A stretch of DNA of 32,093 nt from Psilocybe azurescens. Taxonomy: Eukaryota > Basidiomycota > Agaricomycetes > Agaricales > Agrocybaceae. The notes under the pieces are model-generated. The model did not search any database. It saw only the letters and a list, made by a program, of their open reading frames with translations, and was not told the origin of the DNA. Below are positions 1-10,875 of this stretch, piece after piece; the first letter of the stretch is position 1; each line of letters begins with the position of its first letter. The DNA lies in the NCBI GenBank assembly GCA_023853785.1, contig JAJIRX010000243.1:1-32093 (forward strand), read 5' to 3'. Both the position numbers and the translations under genes were made by a program.

Positions 1-35
1 TTGGCCTTATTACACTGATTTTAGTGTTGCTCTAA
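1..35. repeat. Terminal repeat of a foldback/Tc1-type element cut by the window edge
   Basis: The first bases repeat, in the same orientation, the right terminus of the small element that ends near 4681 (shared core: GGCCTT, a few bases, ACACTGATTT, AGT). The rest of this copy must therefore lie to the left of the window. It differs from the other copies by several transitions, as expected of an old element. Confidence 0.6.
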
Positions 36-3000
36 CAGCTTACCAAAGCCTTCTAAAGCTCAACTATCACATACTGCTATTATACTGTAACATATGTATA
101 TAAAGTTAATTATTTTTGAATGAAGAGTGCAGCTCATCTCCTCCAAGACATTATATAAGTGATTGCTATCATTAATATTTTTAATGAGGCACAAAGTGGT
201 GATAAGAAGGGGGGATGAGCTTTGCTCATTCCCCCCCAAAAAACATTATATGTACAGGACTTATCAGTTCCCAATCATTTTCTATCTCTAGACAGCTCAA
301 TCTCCTCATACACTCTCATATTTTTCAAGTTGTTTAGCTCTTTCTCCATCACTTTTTTCTACTCATTTGCATCTGGTCTTGCTATAGCTTTCTTAAAATT
401 TGCAGAAGGGACTGACATGTCATATCCAGATGAATTTTAATTGTATGCATTATTGCTGCAGATTGACAGAAAGATCATTTCAAAGAATGAGCCAATGTCA
501 TATCACAGATAGTTGATAACATTGAGTGAAGCAGTGAGAGCCACCATTTTGTTGATATCCAAAAACATTGAGTAGATTAACAGTAATATTTTTGTGGTAG
601 ATGTATATAAATTTTTATTTTTGATAGGCTTAATAAACAGCAATGCTGGATTGAGTTAGAATTTTTAGTTTTCACTGTTTCTTTCACTTTTCTATTTTTT
701 CACATTTTCTCCAGATGTATCTTCACCTTCTCTACACTCTTTCTCCAGGCTTGACCTCCTTGGGTGAGTTTTTGCTTATCATGTTTGCAAAATTTTAGAT
801 AAGAGCACATTTAGCATCTTCCATTGGAGTAATAGCTGGTTCCAAGGATGGATGCAAGGGTTTGTTGCATATAGTATAATTATTAAAAGCACAAGCCTCC
901 TCTCAATGACAAACTAGTCATTTAAAATTGATTGAAGTGTAGTTGTTGACACACTCTGCATCAAATATCTCAACAAATCAGAGCATGAGCTTGTAACACA
1001 AGTTGAGATGAACTTCAATGCAGAATTCCTGATCCAAGTTATAGAGCTCAAAAATCTGGCCAATATGACAAGTTGCACAAATTCAGGAATATCTATAACC
1101 AGATGCACTTCGAGCTCTAACAACAACACATAGAATTTCATTGACTATTGCTTTTTCTTTATTAAAGCTTTTCACAATAATTTTAAAGCAACATGGCTAG
1201 AAACAGCTGAGACACTTTATCTACATTCATTTAAAACCACAGTCCATATGATTAACTGGACTGGACACCTGCTTTAGTTACTGTGTGCAGGCACTGCTCT
1301 TTAAATATATTTTAAAACTATTGCAGAGTTGCTTTCTAGCATAGCAAGGTCTAATATTTTACAAAATTAGGATCATTCTGACAAGATGTTTGAGGATAAA
1401 TATGACAAGAGGTTCAAGGATAAACACAGTAAAGACCCCTAAGAGCAATTTTGATAAGGAATTGAGGAGAAACAATCTTTGTCAAACTGAAGGACATTGC
1501 ACCTTAGCCTCTTCAGCAAGTACACCACAACTGGCTAAAGCTGATAATAGTTTACTTCAATACATCAAACATCCTCACTATAATTTTTGCCAGATCTACT
1601 TTCTCTATAATCTTTATCAAAACAATGAAAACTCTACATGCAGATCAAGACATCATGCAATGAAAGAAACTCATTATAACTCTGGAATATTTTTCTTTAG
1701 CATTCAACTCAGACAATTGTTCTCTTTTCAAGAACAATACTGAAGTGTGCAATTTCTACAATATGCCACAGCCTCAAATTTTGTCTAGACAAATAAATAA
1801 GTCAACCAGGTCCTAGATAATTGGACAACTGCAACTGCAACATTGACTATCAAGCATGCAGAAAATGAACTGCCCAATCATTCAGCATCTGCATTAAAAT
1901 TCACCAACAACTTTGTGTTGATGATAAGGGATTCTACTATGCCTGGCTATTTTATGATCATAGAGTGTCTTATCAAAAAAATTACATGCTGGAGGACCAA
2001 AGACCACACACCAAGTGCCATGTTGATTACCAAAGACATCAAAATTATATATATAATGCACACTTGTTTTGCCTTTGCAAGTATTTGCAAAGCAACAATC
2101 TAAAAGCCCAGTTTGTTATAAGACTTGTCTTTGCAAGCCTCCTCAGTGTTAATGGTCCTGATGATGATGAGCAGTTCCAAAACTTAGTGCACAAACTGGC
2201 AGTGGGTTATGCAGTTTTTAGTTTATATCTATCATTAGATTTTTATTGTTACCAATGTCAGAATTATGTGCACATCCTTGGAATATCTAAAAATGCTAAT
2301 TGTATATTATAACTTTTTGTACTTGAAGAAAAAAGAAATCTGGCAAGCTATTTATTACAAGAAGGTCTTATATCACTGTCTCAGCATGCACTCTACCCAG
2401 TTGACTTCCACAACATGTTATAAATTTAATGATTGATTTTTATGCAATGCGCCAAAGTTGAGAAACAAGCCTGTTGATTTTATCAACTATATGGATGCAT
2501 ATTGCACAACACACTTGTAGCTATTTTTCAGGTTTGACTATACTTTTTTTAGCAGCATAGAAATACTGAAGGAGATGTCAATAAAATTGGATGTGCTTGT
2601 CAACCTAGTTAAAATTGATGTATGTATTTCATTCACTTAATTTTCATTTTCTAATATTCCAACTTTATAGCTTTGATGAAAGGAGTGATTGTGGTGATAG
2701 CAAATGGTTTTTATTCTTTTTAAGTTTTGTATGATTGATTTATCTGGTCTGTACTTATTATTTTGCATATCAATAACACTGTATTTGGCTTTATGTGCAA
2801 TATAAATATTTTGGACTGTATCTATAGTAGTGTGGGTGTTGTTGCCTAAGCAGCAAGCATGAAGACAAGTTATAGATAGAGGTGAAATAAACAGTGGGAA
2901 TTTAATGACAGACAAAACAAGTCTGCACTTGTAGTGCACTCAAAGACATAGGTTTTATTAGTCTTTGATGACACAAATAAGTAGAAATAGGCTTGAAAAA

Positions 3001-4313
3001 GTAGTATATACAGATGCATCCCAATGCTTTATTAAATAGACTGCAAATAAATTATTAATGCATGTTAATGTGTTCACTTATATTAATGTAAACTCATTGC
3101 CCTTAGGCTAAGACTCACTTGGTTTTATTTTTCTCTACATCTTTGTCTCTTAAGAGGACATGCTAACAAACTCAGATTCACCATAATGTTAATAAAAATG
3201 CTAGTGTCATAGTATCTAACTCTGACTTTCCAATACTTCCAGCATTTTAAAGGTGTCTGCTGTCTGACAAACTCATCTGGCTCCTGTTCAGTGGTAAAGA
3301 TGCATATTTTCTTATCCAAATTTTGCCCAGCTATTAAAGATACCTCAAGCACTCCACTCTATCACTGTTAACAAGTGGATCAACAAGGTAAAGTACTATG
3401 TTACTCTGCCTGTGGATGATGCACATCTGCTCTATTGGTCTTTGAAATATCTATTTTGAAAGATCAGATTGAATGTATTTTAAATATGACACAAATAGAA
3501 ATGAGCAAAAGTTTAAATTTATTTGAAATTTCCTAATTACAATGCTTTATCAGGCATTTGTGAGAGAGCAAGATCTCAATAAATTTGCACTTACTTTCTG
3601 CCTTTGTGTTTCTTTATGCTCAGGATCTTTGCTATACTATATTGTCAGCCCTATTGTAATCATCAATAAATATACTAGAGAAGTAGAAGATACTTATGCA
3701 CTCAAATGGCTTCAAGTCAATGATCTTGAGCTGAGATTCTGGCAGCAGTAGTCAGATACTGGATTTGATTTTTGATTTTGTGGCCAACCTATCTAAGAAT
3801 GTCTGATAATGTTCTAAGATCAGAAAATGATGCCAGCCTATTTCAGTGAATAACCTTTACATATATAAGAGTGATCACATCAATCAAAACTTCCTGCATC
3901 TGGCATGACAATCTCTATCTGTCCCTAGGTGAATTTCAAGCACATCTTCTCTTATAATACATATAGTCACAATTACTACTCATCAGAGCTTTCTGTCAAA
4001 AAAGTCACAGAGACTAAAAAAGAATCCAAATAAGAAAAGTTCACCTTTGGAGAGATAAAGATAAAGACAAAAGTAGATTAATATATAAAACTATATACAA
4101 TCAAGATGATTTATTCAACTATAGTGAGAGACAAAACTGTTATAATGTTTTATGAATTTCAAGTAAACCAAAATAGCTCAGAAACTAAGTATGCTACAAT
4201 CTTGAAATTTTAAACATAGATAGCTCTGCATATTATCTACCTATATATATGATTATGTCATCATAATTTCTCTCTACACTATAAATTATTTAAAAGTACA
4301 TATACTATCAGGA
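36..4313. other. A+T-rich, CG-depleted stretch without a recognisable gene
   Basis: I see no conserved protein motif here in any frame. The open frames are short, lack family signatures and overlap on both strands. CG dinucleotides are nearly absent (I find two, near 1110 and 2450). The sequence is most likely decayed repeat DNA. Frames around 1960-2310 read acidic and hydrophobic stretches without stops for about 115 codons, but I recognise nothing in them. Confidence 0.6.
209..237. repeat. Strong G-run/C-run hairpin
   Basis: A run of six G followed by ATGAGC, a three-base loop TTT, then GCTCAT, one unpaired T and seven C form a nearly perfect hairpin of about 12 pairs. It is the only G/C-homopolymer structure in an otherwise A+T-rich region. 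Confidence 0.7.
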
Positions 4314-4686
4314 CAGTACTAAAATCAGTGTGACAAGGCCACCAATAAAGACAAACATGAGAATAGAAGTAGAGGATGAGGAGAGGGCAGAAAATGAGGA
4401 GAGAGTAGAGGATAGAGATGTGAGAAATTAATGATTTAAAGATTCACACTAATGATAGTGGAAATCCTAAAAGATTGAAGCTGAGAACCTATCTATAAAA
4501 TATACAGTATACTACTTTAGGGGTGACTGACTAAACAGAAAAATAAATAAGTAATAAAGATTATGATGAGTATTAGTGTGAACCTTCAGATCATTGATTC
4601 CTCATAAGTTTATCCTCTGCTCTTTCATTTTCTGCTACTCTTTGCTTGTTTTTGTTGATGGCCTTGTCACACTGATTTCAGTATTG
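4314..4686. mobile_element. Foldback MITE-like element with long inverted repeats
   Basis: The left end (CTAAAATCAGTGTGACAAGG from 4319) and the reverse complement of the right end (CTGAAATCAGTGTGACAAGG, ending near 4681) match almost base for base. The similarity continues inward through AAGACAAAC/AAAACAAGC and again around the inner TTAATGATTT...CACACTAAT block, so most of the element can fold back. A TA lies directly outside both ends (4317-4318 and 4682-4683), as expected for a Tc1/mariner/pogo target duplication. It has no coding capacity. A related end occurs at 1-35. Confidence 0.7.
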
Positions 4687-4697
4687 CTTGTGTTTCA

Positions 4698-4990
4698 ATT
4701 TTAAGCAAAATATAATTTTCAAAAACTAGCTAAAGAACAGTGTTGTATTTACAGGCTATTTAAGGATTTTGAGACTAAGTCATAGATAGACTGACTAGTA
4801 TAATGTAAATTATAAACAAATAAAAAGTGAGCCAATCAATAGAAAAAGAGTCATAATTGTATCAATGAGTCAGAATCTAATACTGATCAACTGTGAGTCA
4901 AAAAAAAAAAGTCACATGATATTGTCCATTATGTGATAAGAAATGTATTGACAATTATATATGGAAAAAATAAAAATAAAAAGAAAAAAG
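4698..4990 (+). repeat. Copy (a) of a second dispersed repeat family
   Basis: This copy carries the shared blocks AAAACTAGCTAAAGAACA, GGCTATTTAAG, GTCATAATTGTATCAAT, GTGAGTCAAAA and TCACATGATATTGTCCATTA. The same blocks recur at 5960-6100 (same strand), 6480-6800 (opposite strand) and 7100-7260 (same strand). It is the longest uninterrupted copy and starts directly after the foldback element that ends at 4681-4686. Confidence 0.65.
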
Positions 4991-5497
4991 AAAAAGAAAT
5001 TTTATAATATCCACTGGTAGCCATCTTTACAAGCTTTTATCATCCAATATCCAATATGCTTTACATCTTATCACTTTTACAAGGCTGAAATGCTGTTGAA
5101 ATTGCTAAAACCTTGCAAGATTTCATCAATCACCTTTTGTCAAAGACTATTTGCAAAACACTTCAAAATATTAGATTAAAAGCTGTAATTATGAAAAAAC
5201 TTTTTCTTTTCAAATAATATAGAAAAGAGTATATAGTGTTGAAGAATGGCTTGTCCATCACTTAGTCATAGCTTAGTCATATGTATCATTCCCTTCCTGA
5301 CATTTCCTATCCTCCTTCAGCTTCACTCATTTCATTCACATCATGCCTTTATCACTCTCCTCTTCTCATCACCACTCTTCTTCCATTCAGACTCACTAAT
5401 CCTTATTTCATTTCAATGTATTGCTTCCTCTTCTGTTATGGCTGGTTTGCTGTATCACACTCTTTACACATATACTCGCACTTTTCTTTTCATACCT

Positions 5498-5651
5498 CAG
5501 CTCCTTTCTCTGAGTTGCTGAGGTATGTATATCTTTCTTCTACCTAGAGATAGATACTTACATTTTCTCTTGTAGTGTCTGACTTCACATTTCAAGTAGA
5601 ATGATAACAGCTCCTTTCTCTGAGTTGCTGAGTGTCTGACTTCACATTTCA
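5498..5651 (+). repeat. Exon-intron-exon junction followed by an intron-less copy of itself
   Basis: A 25-base block (5498-5522) and a 19-base block (5576-5594) are separated by 53 bases that start GTATGT and end in a pyrimidine tract plus TGTAG, with a CTTAC branch-like motif before it. After 13 bases the same two blocks recur (5608-5632 and 5633-5651) joined exactly, without the 53 bases. The gap therefore has every property of a fungal intron and the second copy is its spliced form. The copy runs into the Tc1/mariner relic that follows. Confidence 0.75.
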
Positions 5652-5840
5652 GTTCTCAACATATAGACTTTGCAATAGCTTGTATACACTGGATTATTGA
5701 TGACTGGAAGCAGGTTGTCTACACAGATGAAATCAAACTCAAATTTCAGGGTCAGATAGAAGGAAATGGGTGTGGAAAAAGTTCAGAAAAAGCACTTTTT
5801 GACAGGCTGGTAGAGGGCACAGTGATAGAGATTTGTGGCA
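5650..5840 (+). pseudogene. Tc1/mariner-type transposase fragment (relic)
   Basis: Reading through gives HIDFAIACIHWIIDDWKQVV, then TDEIKLKF in the same frame. After a one-base shift it reads GSDRRKWVWKKF, then DRLVEGTV. These are the fungal Tc1 DDE-domain landmarks: an arginine-leucine-aspartate-phenylalanine block, a tryptophan, the DW..V.W.DE motif with the catalytic aspartate, GSDGRKWVW and R.VEGTV. Typical arginines have become histidine or cysteine, which fits CG to TG/CA decay. The fragment has frame breaks and stops, lacks the third catalytic region, and is cut downstream by another repeat. It is not functional. Confidence 0.75.
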
Positions 5841-5889
5841 GATACTCTAAACTTACAGATAAATATCATGTCCAATTAAAATTAGTGTA

Positions 5890-6850
5890 TGACAGCATAA
5901 ATAAAGTCAATAGTCAAGTAATTCAAAACCAAAGTGTTCCAAGTGTTTCAAGTTAAGTAAAAATATGATTTTAAAAAACTAGCTAAAGAACACTATTGTA
6001 TCTACTGGCTATTTAAGTGTTTTTCTGTCAAGTCATGGATATAATAACTAGTATGACATGAGTCATAAATACTTATAATCAAAAAAAGTGACCAGACACT
6101 ACATTTGACCATGTTTGACCACAATGGTAATTTCAATTTTCTTAATTTTTGGTGGGTGCCAACATAATATAGTATGTGGTTGATTCCCAAATTTTCTAAT
6201 ATTTGAATGAGATTTGATTGAGAAATATGGCTATTACTTTTTTTACATAAGGAAAAATCTTCAGAAATTATATTCAAGATCTAAAATTTTACAGGACCTA
6301 GAGAAATTTACTTTAAGTACAGAACAACTTGAATCATGTTTATAACTTTTATGTTGAGGAGATATAAGCCAAGGAATATGTCAAATATTGTGAGAAAATA
6401 GTATTTATAACCAGAGGCACCACACTTTTGGCCTGTGTATCTCATTGAGAAATGGCAATATAAATATAATTTAAGTTGTTCTCTTCTTCTAATATATATG
6501 TTGTTATGAATACTTTATTTTCTTCACTCTTTTCCTTTTTCTTTTCATTTCCATATATAAAAGCCTTCTTATCATATGATGGACAACATCATGTGACCAT
6601 ATATCTGACTCATTCTATTCTGACTCACATCGTTGATACTGTTATGACTCACTTCTCATTCTGACTCACACTCTGACTCATACCTGGACTCATACTGTAC
6701 TATAATTGTAGATACTCAAAACACTTAAATAGCCAGTAGACACCACTATTATTCCTTAGCTAGTTCTTGAGAATCTTATCTCCTTTTACTTGATACTGCT
6801 TGAAACTCACTGTTCTTGACTACTTGACTGTTGGCTTTATCCACACACAT
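5890..6850. mobile_element. Foldback element of the second repeat family (inverted ends)
   Basis: The left arm (about 5893-6100) and the right arm (about 6850-6480, reversed) are inverted copies of each other. They share ATAAAG(T/C)CAA(T/C)AGTCAAGTA, GTTTCAAG, an ACTAGCTAA block and ACTGGCTATTTAAGTGTTTT. The right arm also carries the GTGAGTCA and CATGATGTTGTCCAT blocks found in the copies at 4698 and 7100. I see no transposase inside. The arms have diverged by many transitions, so it is old. Confidence 0.6.
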
Positions 6851-7099
6851 GAATATAAGCCTAAAGTCGTAACATATGTCTATGTTCTCCAAGAAGAGAC
6901 CTCAAAAAAATTTCTTACAAATTTTCCTCCTCTGCAGAAAGGAAAATAGTCAAATTTCTTGGTCAAACTCTATCCAAGTATTATAAAATTTTAGAAATAT
7001 ACTATGTTTTATATTTTCTTTTCACCCTCAAAAAATGAAGAGAATTGAACATATTGTTCTGGTTGAATGTGGTATAATGTGGTGTTCTGTCACTTTTTG

Positions 7100-7262
7100 T
7101 AAATAAAAATGAGTTAGAGAAAAAATAAGACATAATTGTATCAATATAGATCAGAGTTTGGTATCAATCAAATGTGAGTCAAAACTAAGTATGAATCAAG
7201 AAACAATCACATGATATTGTCCATTATGTATGTATTGATAATTATATATATATATATATATA
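7100..7262 (+). repeat. Partial copy of the second repeat family with a TA microsatellite
   Basis: The blocks CATAATTGTATCAAT, GTGAGTCAAAA and CACATGATATTGTCCATTA match those at about 4850-4940. It ends in ten or more TA units (about 7243-7262), where the other copies have only a short ATATAT. Confidence 0.6.
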
Positions 7263-7940
7263 ACAAACAAAATAAAACAAAATAATAATAAAAGTTTATA
7301 ACACAGCTATAGAGACAACTACATGAGAAATGAGTGTGCTCTACCAGTTATATTTCCCATATATGTAAATTGAAAGGTAAAAACATGTACCCTCCACCAG
7401 CAGACAATGCCCATGCCCTCAGGAACAGTCTCATGCATTTACAAGTAAAGATTCCACTCTCCTAACCATGGCTTTGAAGGGTCAGATGACAGGCATAACA
7501 GTCCTTTAATACATTACAAGGGTGTAATCACAAGTCCAATGTGATACATGAATGCCTGTGGCTACAAGCTCACCTATATGATATATCATATTGACCTGCC
7601 CAATTTGCATGATACATCACCACCTAGCCAGCCAAATTTTAGGTATGGCACCCTCGGCATTTTTGGAAATTCCCTCTGGGGACTGTCAGTGTGCATGGAC
7701 CCTTGGCCCACCATGCATGATTTTGCTTGGCAATCCCACCCTCCTTCCTCATTTTGTCAATTCAAATTGCTTCAGTGCATGGTCCCAGAACCATTTGCTT
7801 CTGAATCATAAAATTTGTCAACCTATCTATTGGCCTATGTTATTTTGCTGTATAGCTGTATAATTATGAGAATGAATCTAGTAATACTAGCTGGTGCGGG
7901 TCAGCACTATATAATAACCTGCATGATAGTTCCATCATAT
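7263..7940. other. Unannotated stretch, no gene recognised
   Basis: The sequence is more mixed in base composition than its left neighbour but still poor in CG. Overlapping plus-strand frames from 7548 to 7863 show no family motif. Repeated TGATA(T/C)ATCA words are present but no ordered array. Confidence 0.5.
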
Positions 7941-8017
7941 TGTTGTGTGGCTGAATGGTAAACGTGTTGATTCATCATCCTTAGTGCAGGGTTCAATTCC
8001 ACTGGATTACATTTTTT
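7941..8017 (+). repeat. tRNA-like unit with Pol III boxes (SINE head candidate)
   Basis: TGGCTGAATGG fits an internal A box, and GGTTCAATTCC about 35 bases on fits a B box. The 70-base unit ends in a run of six T (8012-8017), a Pol III terminator. The acceptor and T stems do not pair well, so I read it as tRNA-derived rather than as a working tRNA gene. A second unit with the same plan lies at 16,239-16,320 on the other strand. Confidence 0.55.
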
Positions 8018-8077
8018 ATTAAAAATGATTGGCCAGGTATAGCCGGATTATAACCGGAATCCAATTTGGAGCTCGAT

Positions 8078-8117
8078 ATGACATCATTATGGGTATTCAG
8101 CTGGTGAATGATGTCAT
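8078..8117. repeat. Perfect 11-base inverted repeat
   Basis: ATGACATCATT (8078-8088) and AATGATGTCAT (8107-8117) are exact inverse complements around an 18-base loop. They lie 60-100 bases past the tRNA-like unit and may be part of the same SINE-like body. The arms resemble TGACGTCA-type sites but there is no evidence of regulation. Confidence 0.65.
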
Positions 8118-8342
8118 TCTTCACGGAACACAATAGTTGTATTAATTTTTTGAGTACTTAAGTCAATTAATGTGAATTTCCTATTGTTAGTAGCAAAAAC
8201 CAAATGAGAAGAACTCAAACTATCAAAAAATAGTCAAAACAATTGGTCTATTGTCCTTAGGAACATGTCACATGATTGCATCAAAGCCAGCCCTATAGCT
8301 GTCTACGTTGGCTCTTTGGTTTGTCTAAGTTCTTTTGTATCA

Positions 8343-8465
8343 TCAACAATTCCTATGATATATCATCAGTGCCCCCTCAACAATTCCCATGATATATCAC
8401 CAGTCTCCTCAACAATTCTCATGATATATCACCAGTCTCTCAACAATTCCTATGATATATCACTC
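8343..8465. repeat. Short tandem repeat, four units of 31-34 bases
   Basis: The unit TCAACAATTC(C/T)(T/C)ATGATATATCA(T/C)CAGT starts at 8343, 8377, 8409 and 8440. The units differ by a few transitions and by the number of C/T in the spacer. The array starts about 80 bases into an open frame of low complexity that shows no other sign of being a gene. Confidence 0.8.
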
Positions 8466-8599
8466 AATGAATCACTGCAATGTGTTACCAAAACAGATGA
8501 GTTATTATTACAAGACAGTGTCAATCTTATACTGATCTATACTATTTTGCACCCACGCTTTTTGCATTTATCACCCCATCTTTGGTCTTTTCTTTACCT

Positions 8600-10875
8600 G
8601 TGGCACAAAGTGGGTTCCATCTGGCAGAGTTGAAGCCTTTCATACATGCTTCAAACTCAAAGGCTCTGTCCCAGCTGGCAGAGGTGGAAAGATGACAAGT
8701 GGGTAGTCACCACTACTATTTCTCAAAGCCTTGCTGTGCTCTTTTTTTTTTCAGCTCTGCCACATGAAGTTGTTGACCCCAGCCTCCAGGAATTGCTACA
8801 ACATGATCAGAGTCTGTACTATCAGGAATATTGGCTTCCACTTGTTCACTTTTGTGAGCTGCTGTTGTCATTGCTGTCTGGTAAGAGTTTTCTGTGAATT
8901 TCCAGTGATATTAATACTCATTAAAGTCAATGCAACTACCTCTGTTGTTGTAGGCTGTTTTTGCCTTTCAGCCTTCCTCCATGCCTTGTCTTTGAAGGCC
9001 CTCAAGTAGCAGTAGCTGTTAACTTCACGGGATTGGGAGCAGGACAAGACCACTGAGGAATATGCATCATACTCCAGTCTTCTTCAGCTGCAGGTGTGTG
9101 CATGTGTGCGGGCGCCGGTGTGGGTCCAAGTCCAAGTGCAGATGCAGGTCTGAGTGCAGGTCCAGGTCCAGGTCCAGGTCCAAGTGTGGGTGTGGGTGTG
9201 GGTGTGGGTGCAAATGCAAGTGTGGGTCTGAGTGCATGTGCATGTGCAGATGCGAGTGCCAGTACAGGTGTGGGTGTGGGTGCAAGTGCAGGTGTGGGTG
9301 CAGATGTGAGTGCGAGTGCAGATGCAGATGCGAGTGCAGGACCAGGTGCAGGTGTGGGTGTGGGCTCAGGGGTGTGTGGGGTGGGGATGTGGACATGGAT
9401 GATGTCAATGATGATGCAAGGCACAGGCTCAGGGAATTTGACATTGACATCTGTAAGTATATGTTCTTCTTCCCAGATTTGAATTGCACTGTTAACAATG
9501 TCAAGGACTGTGTTTGACAGAGCTTGCAGCCTTGGATCAATATGTGAGTCATCCGCGCTGTGATTGTTACTGGAGTTCACAGGATTTGGGACAAAGGATT
9601 CACAAAACATATCAAGAGCAGGGTAGTGAACTCAGATGAGAAACAATAAGGTGCTTTGTCAAGTGACTGAGCGTCAGCAGTATCAGGTGGGGCTGTTGTG
9701 ATGGAAATATTCTGTTCAGACCCCATTGAGCTTGCAATATCATTTTCCGACTGCAGAGCCCTTGTTGCCCATACCTCAGGCACTGTTTGAAAGTAAGTCA
9801 TATGACAGTGTATTCATTTGAGATATCTACTCACTGTACTTGGTCTTCAGCCAGTCTCCGTAATTTGAAACCACTGAGTCCCACTGGGGCCCATACATTT
9901 GTACAAATTAATGACCGCTTTTATTCATTCCAATACTAACACTTTGTATGAAGAACTCATAAGTCTTTTAAATAAAATTGTGTAGCAAGACACTAACTTT
10001 CCACCTTCAATCAGATGGGGACCTCCAGCCAGAAACATCATTGACCATCCAGTAAGATCATAAATCTCAGTTCCTATCTCTGTCAATATGTTCATCAACT
10101 GATCAAGTGCCCTAATAGATATATAATGTTGTTAATGATTGAGAGAGTAATAATCACAATTAGACTTACTCCTGTATCTGTTCTGGTGTTCTCGAGTCCA
10201 GCATTTTATCTGCACCATCTAAGACTCTGTGTTTCTCTTCCTCTTCTTCTTTTAGAGCTTTCTCAACCTCTCCTTGCACCTCATCTGTCTCATTACACCA
10301 AGCCTTGTGTCGGACCTGTCTTCAGATCCGCATCTTTGACTGACGTGAATTCTGTGCTGGCTCCAAATCAGAATTGGATTCAACGGAGGCCATACATGCT
10401 TGTGACAAAGCTATTATTTTCTCCTTGTGCAGAATATCATACATTTCTTCAGGTTGGTGAAGTCTATGACATTTTGTAGTTTCATTGAACTTGGCTCTCA
10501 CAGCACCTTTTAAAACAGGCCTGGCTGTTGATTTAGATTTTGCGGACTCATTTCAATACCAGTTGATAATATACTATCAAATGTAATTAGGATGTGTAGG
10601 ATATGGGCACTGGTGTATATGTACAGCCTTTCTGGCCTTAATAGCTTTCTCTACAATTTTTTATACTCCTTTAATGGTAATTGAGGGGAATCTGGGGAAA
10701 GAAGAACACCTTCATTGACTAAGGCTTTGTGTTCAGGAAATTGGGCAAAGAATGTGCTATGAACAGAAGTCCAGAAAGTAGAAAATGCTTTGTTTGTAGA
10801 ACACTGCAAGTATTCAAGCATGCGCACTCTGAGAAAAGCAAACTGTTCATCAGAAACTTTACGATGAGGAGCCAT
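8600..10875 (-). CDS. Hypothetical multi-exon protein of a repeated agaric type
   Basis: The start codon is chosen at 10875 because the frame begins MAPHRKVSDEQFAFLRVRML and runs to about 10651. Further minus-strand exons read HRLHQPEEMYDILHKEKI (about 10,450), IYDLTGWSMMFLAGGPHLIE (about 10,040), MYGPQWDSVVSNYGDWL (about 9,870), VPEVWATRALQSENDI (about 9,760), then a long frame 9002-9610 with a Pro/Ala/Thr-rich repeat. From memory, mushroom genomes hold many related proteins with a DEQ..FL..R start and a GW....LAGGP block; their function is unknown and copies often sit among transposons. Exon ends are approximate. A TGA near 10,330 interrupts one exon, so the copy may be broken or contain an indel error. 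The 3' limit near 8600 is uncertain. Confidence 0.5.
9087..9400. repeat. Hexanucleotide-type minisatellite inside the minus-strand frame
   Basis: On the plus strand the array is built from six-base words of the form G(T/C)G(G/C)GT, GCAAGT, GCAGGT and GCAGAT, mixed over about 310 bases. On the minus strand, in the 9002-9610 frame, it encodes alternating Pro-Thr and Ala-Leu/Ala-Ser pairs. The other two frames give Cys- or His-rich translations, which are shadows. CG is more frequent here than in the surroundings. Confidence 0.8.

Noticed and set aside
5246..5547. Membrane-protein-like plus-strand frames (91 and 88 codons)
   Set aside because: Two frames overlap over the same CT-rich stretch and show no conserved motif; hydrophobicity follows from base composition. 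The splice-like junction at the end is reported as a repeat instead.
7941..8010. A working tRNA gene
   Set aside because: A and B boxes are there, but the acceptor and T stems do not pair and no clear anticodon loop of seven bases can be drawn.
8343..8465. CRISPR-like array
   Set aside because: The units are contiguous tandem copies with no unique spacers, in a eukaryotic setting.
9062..9517. A Cys-rich plus-strand frame (CGCGCGCKCKCG type) that looks like a metallothionein
   Set aside because: It is another frame of the six-base minisatellite; the flanking residues do not fit a metallothionein and the minus strand carries the better-supported frame.
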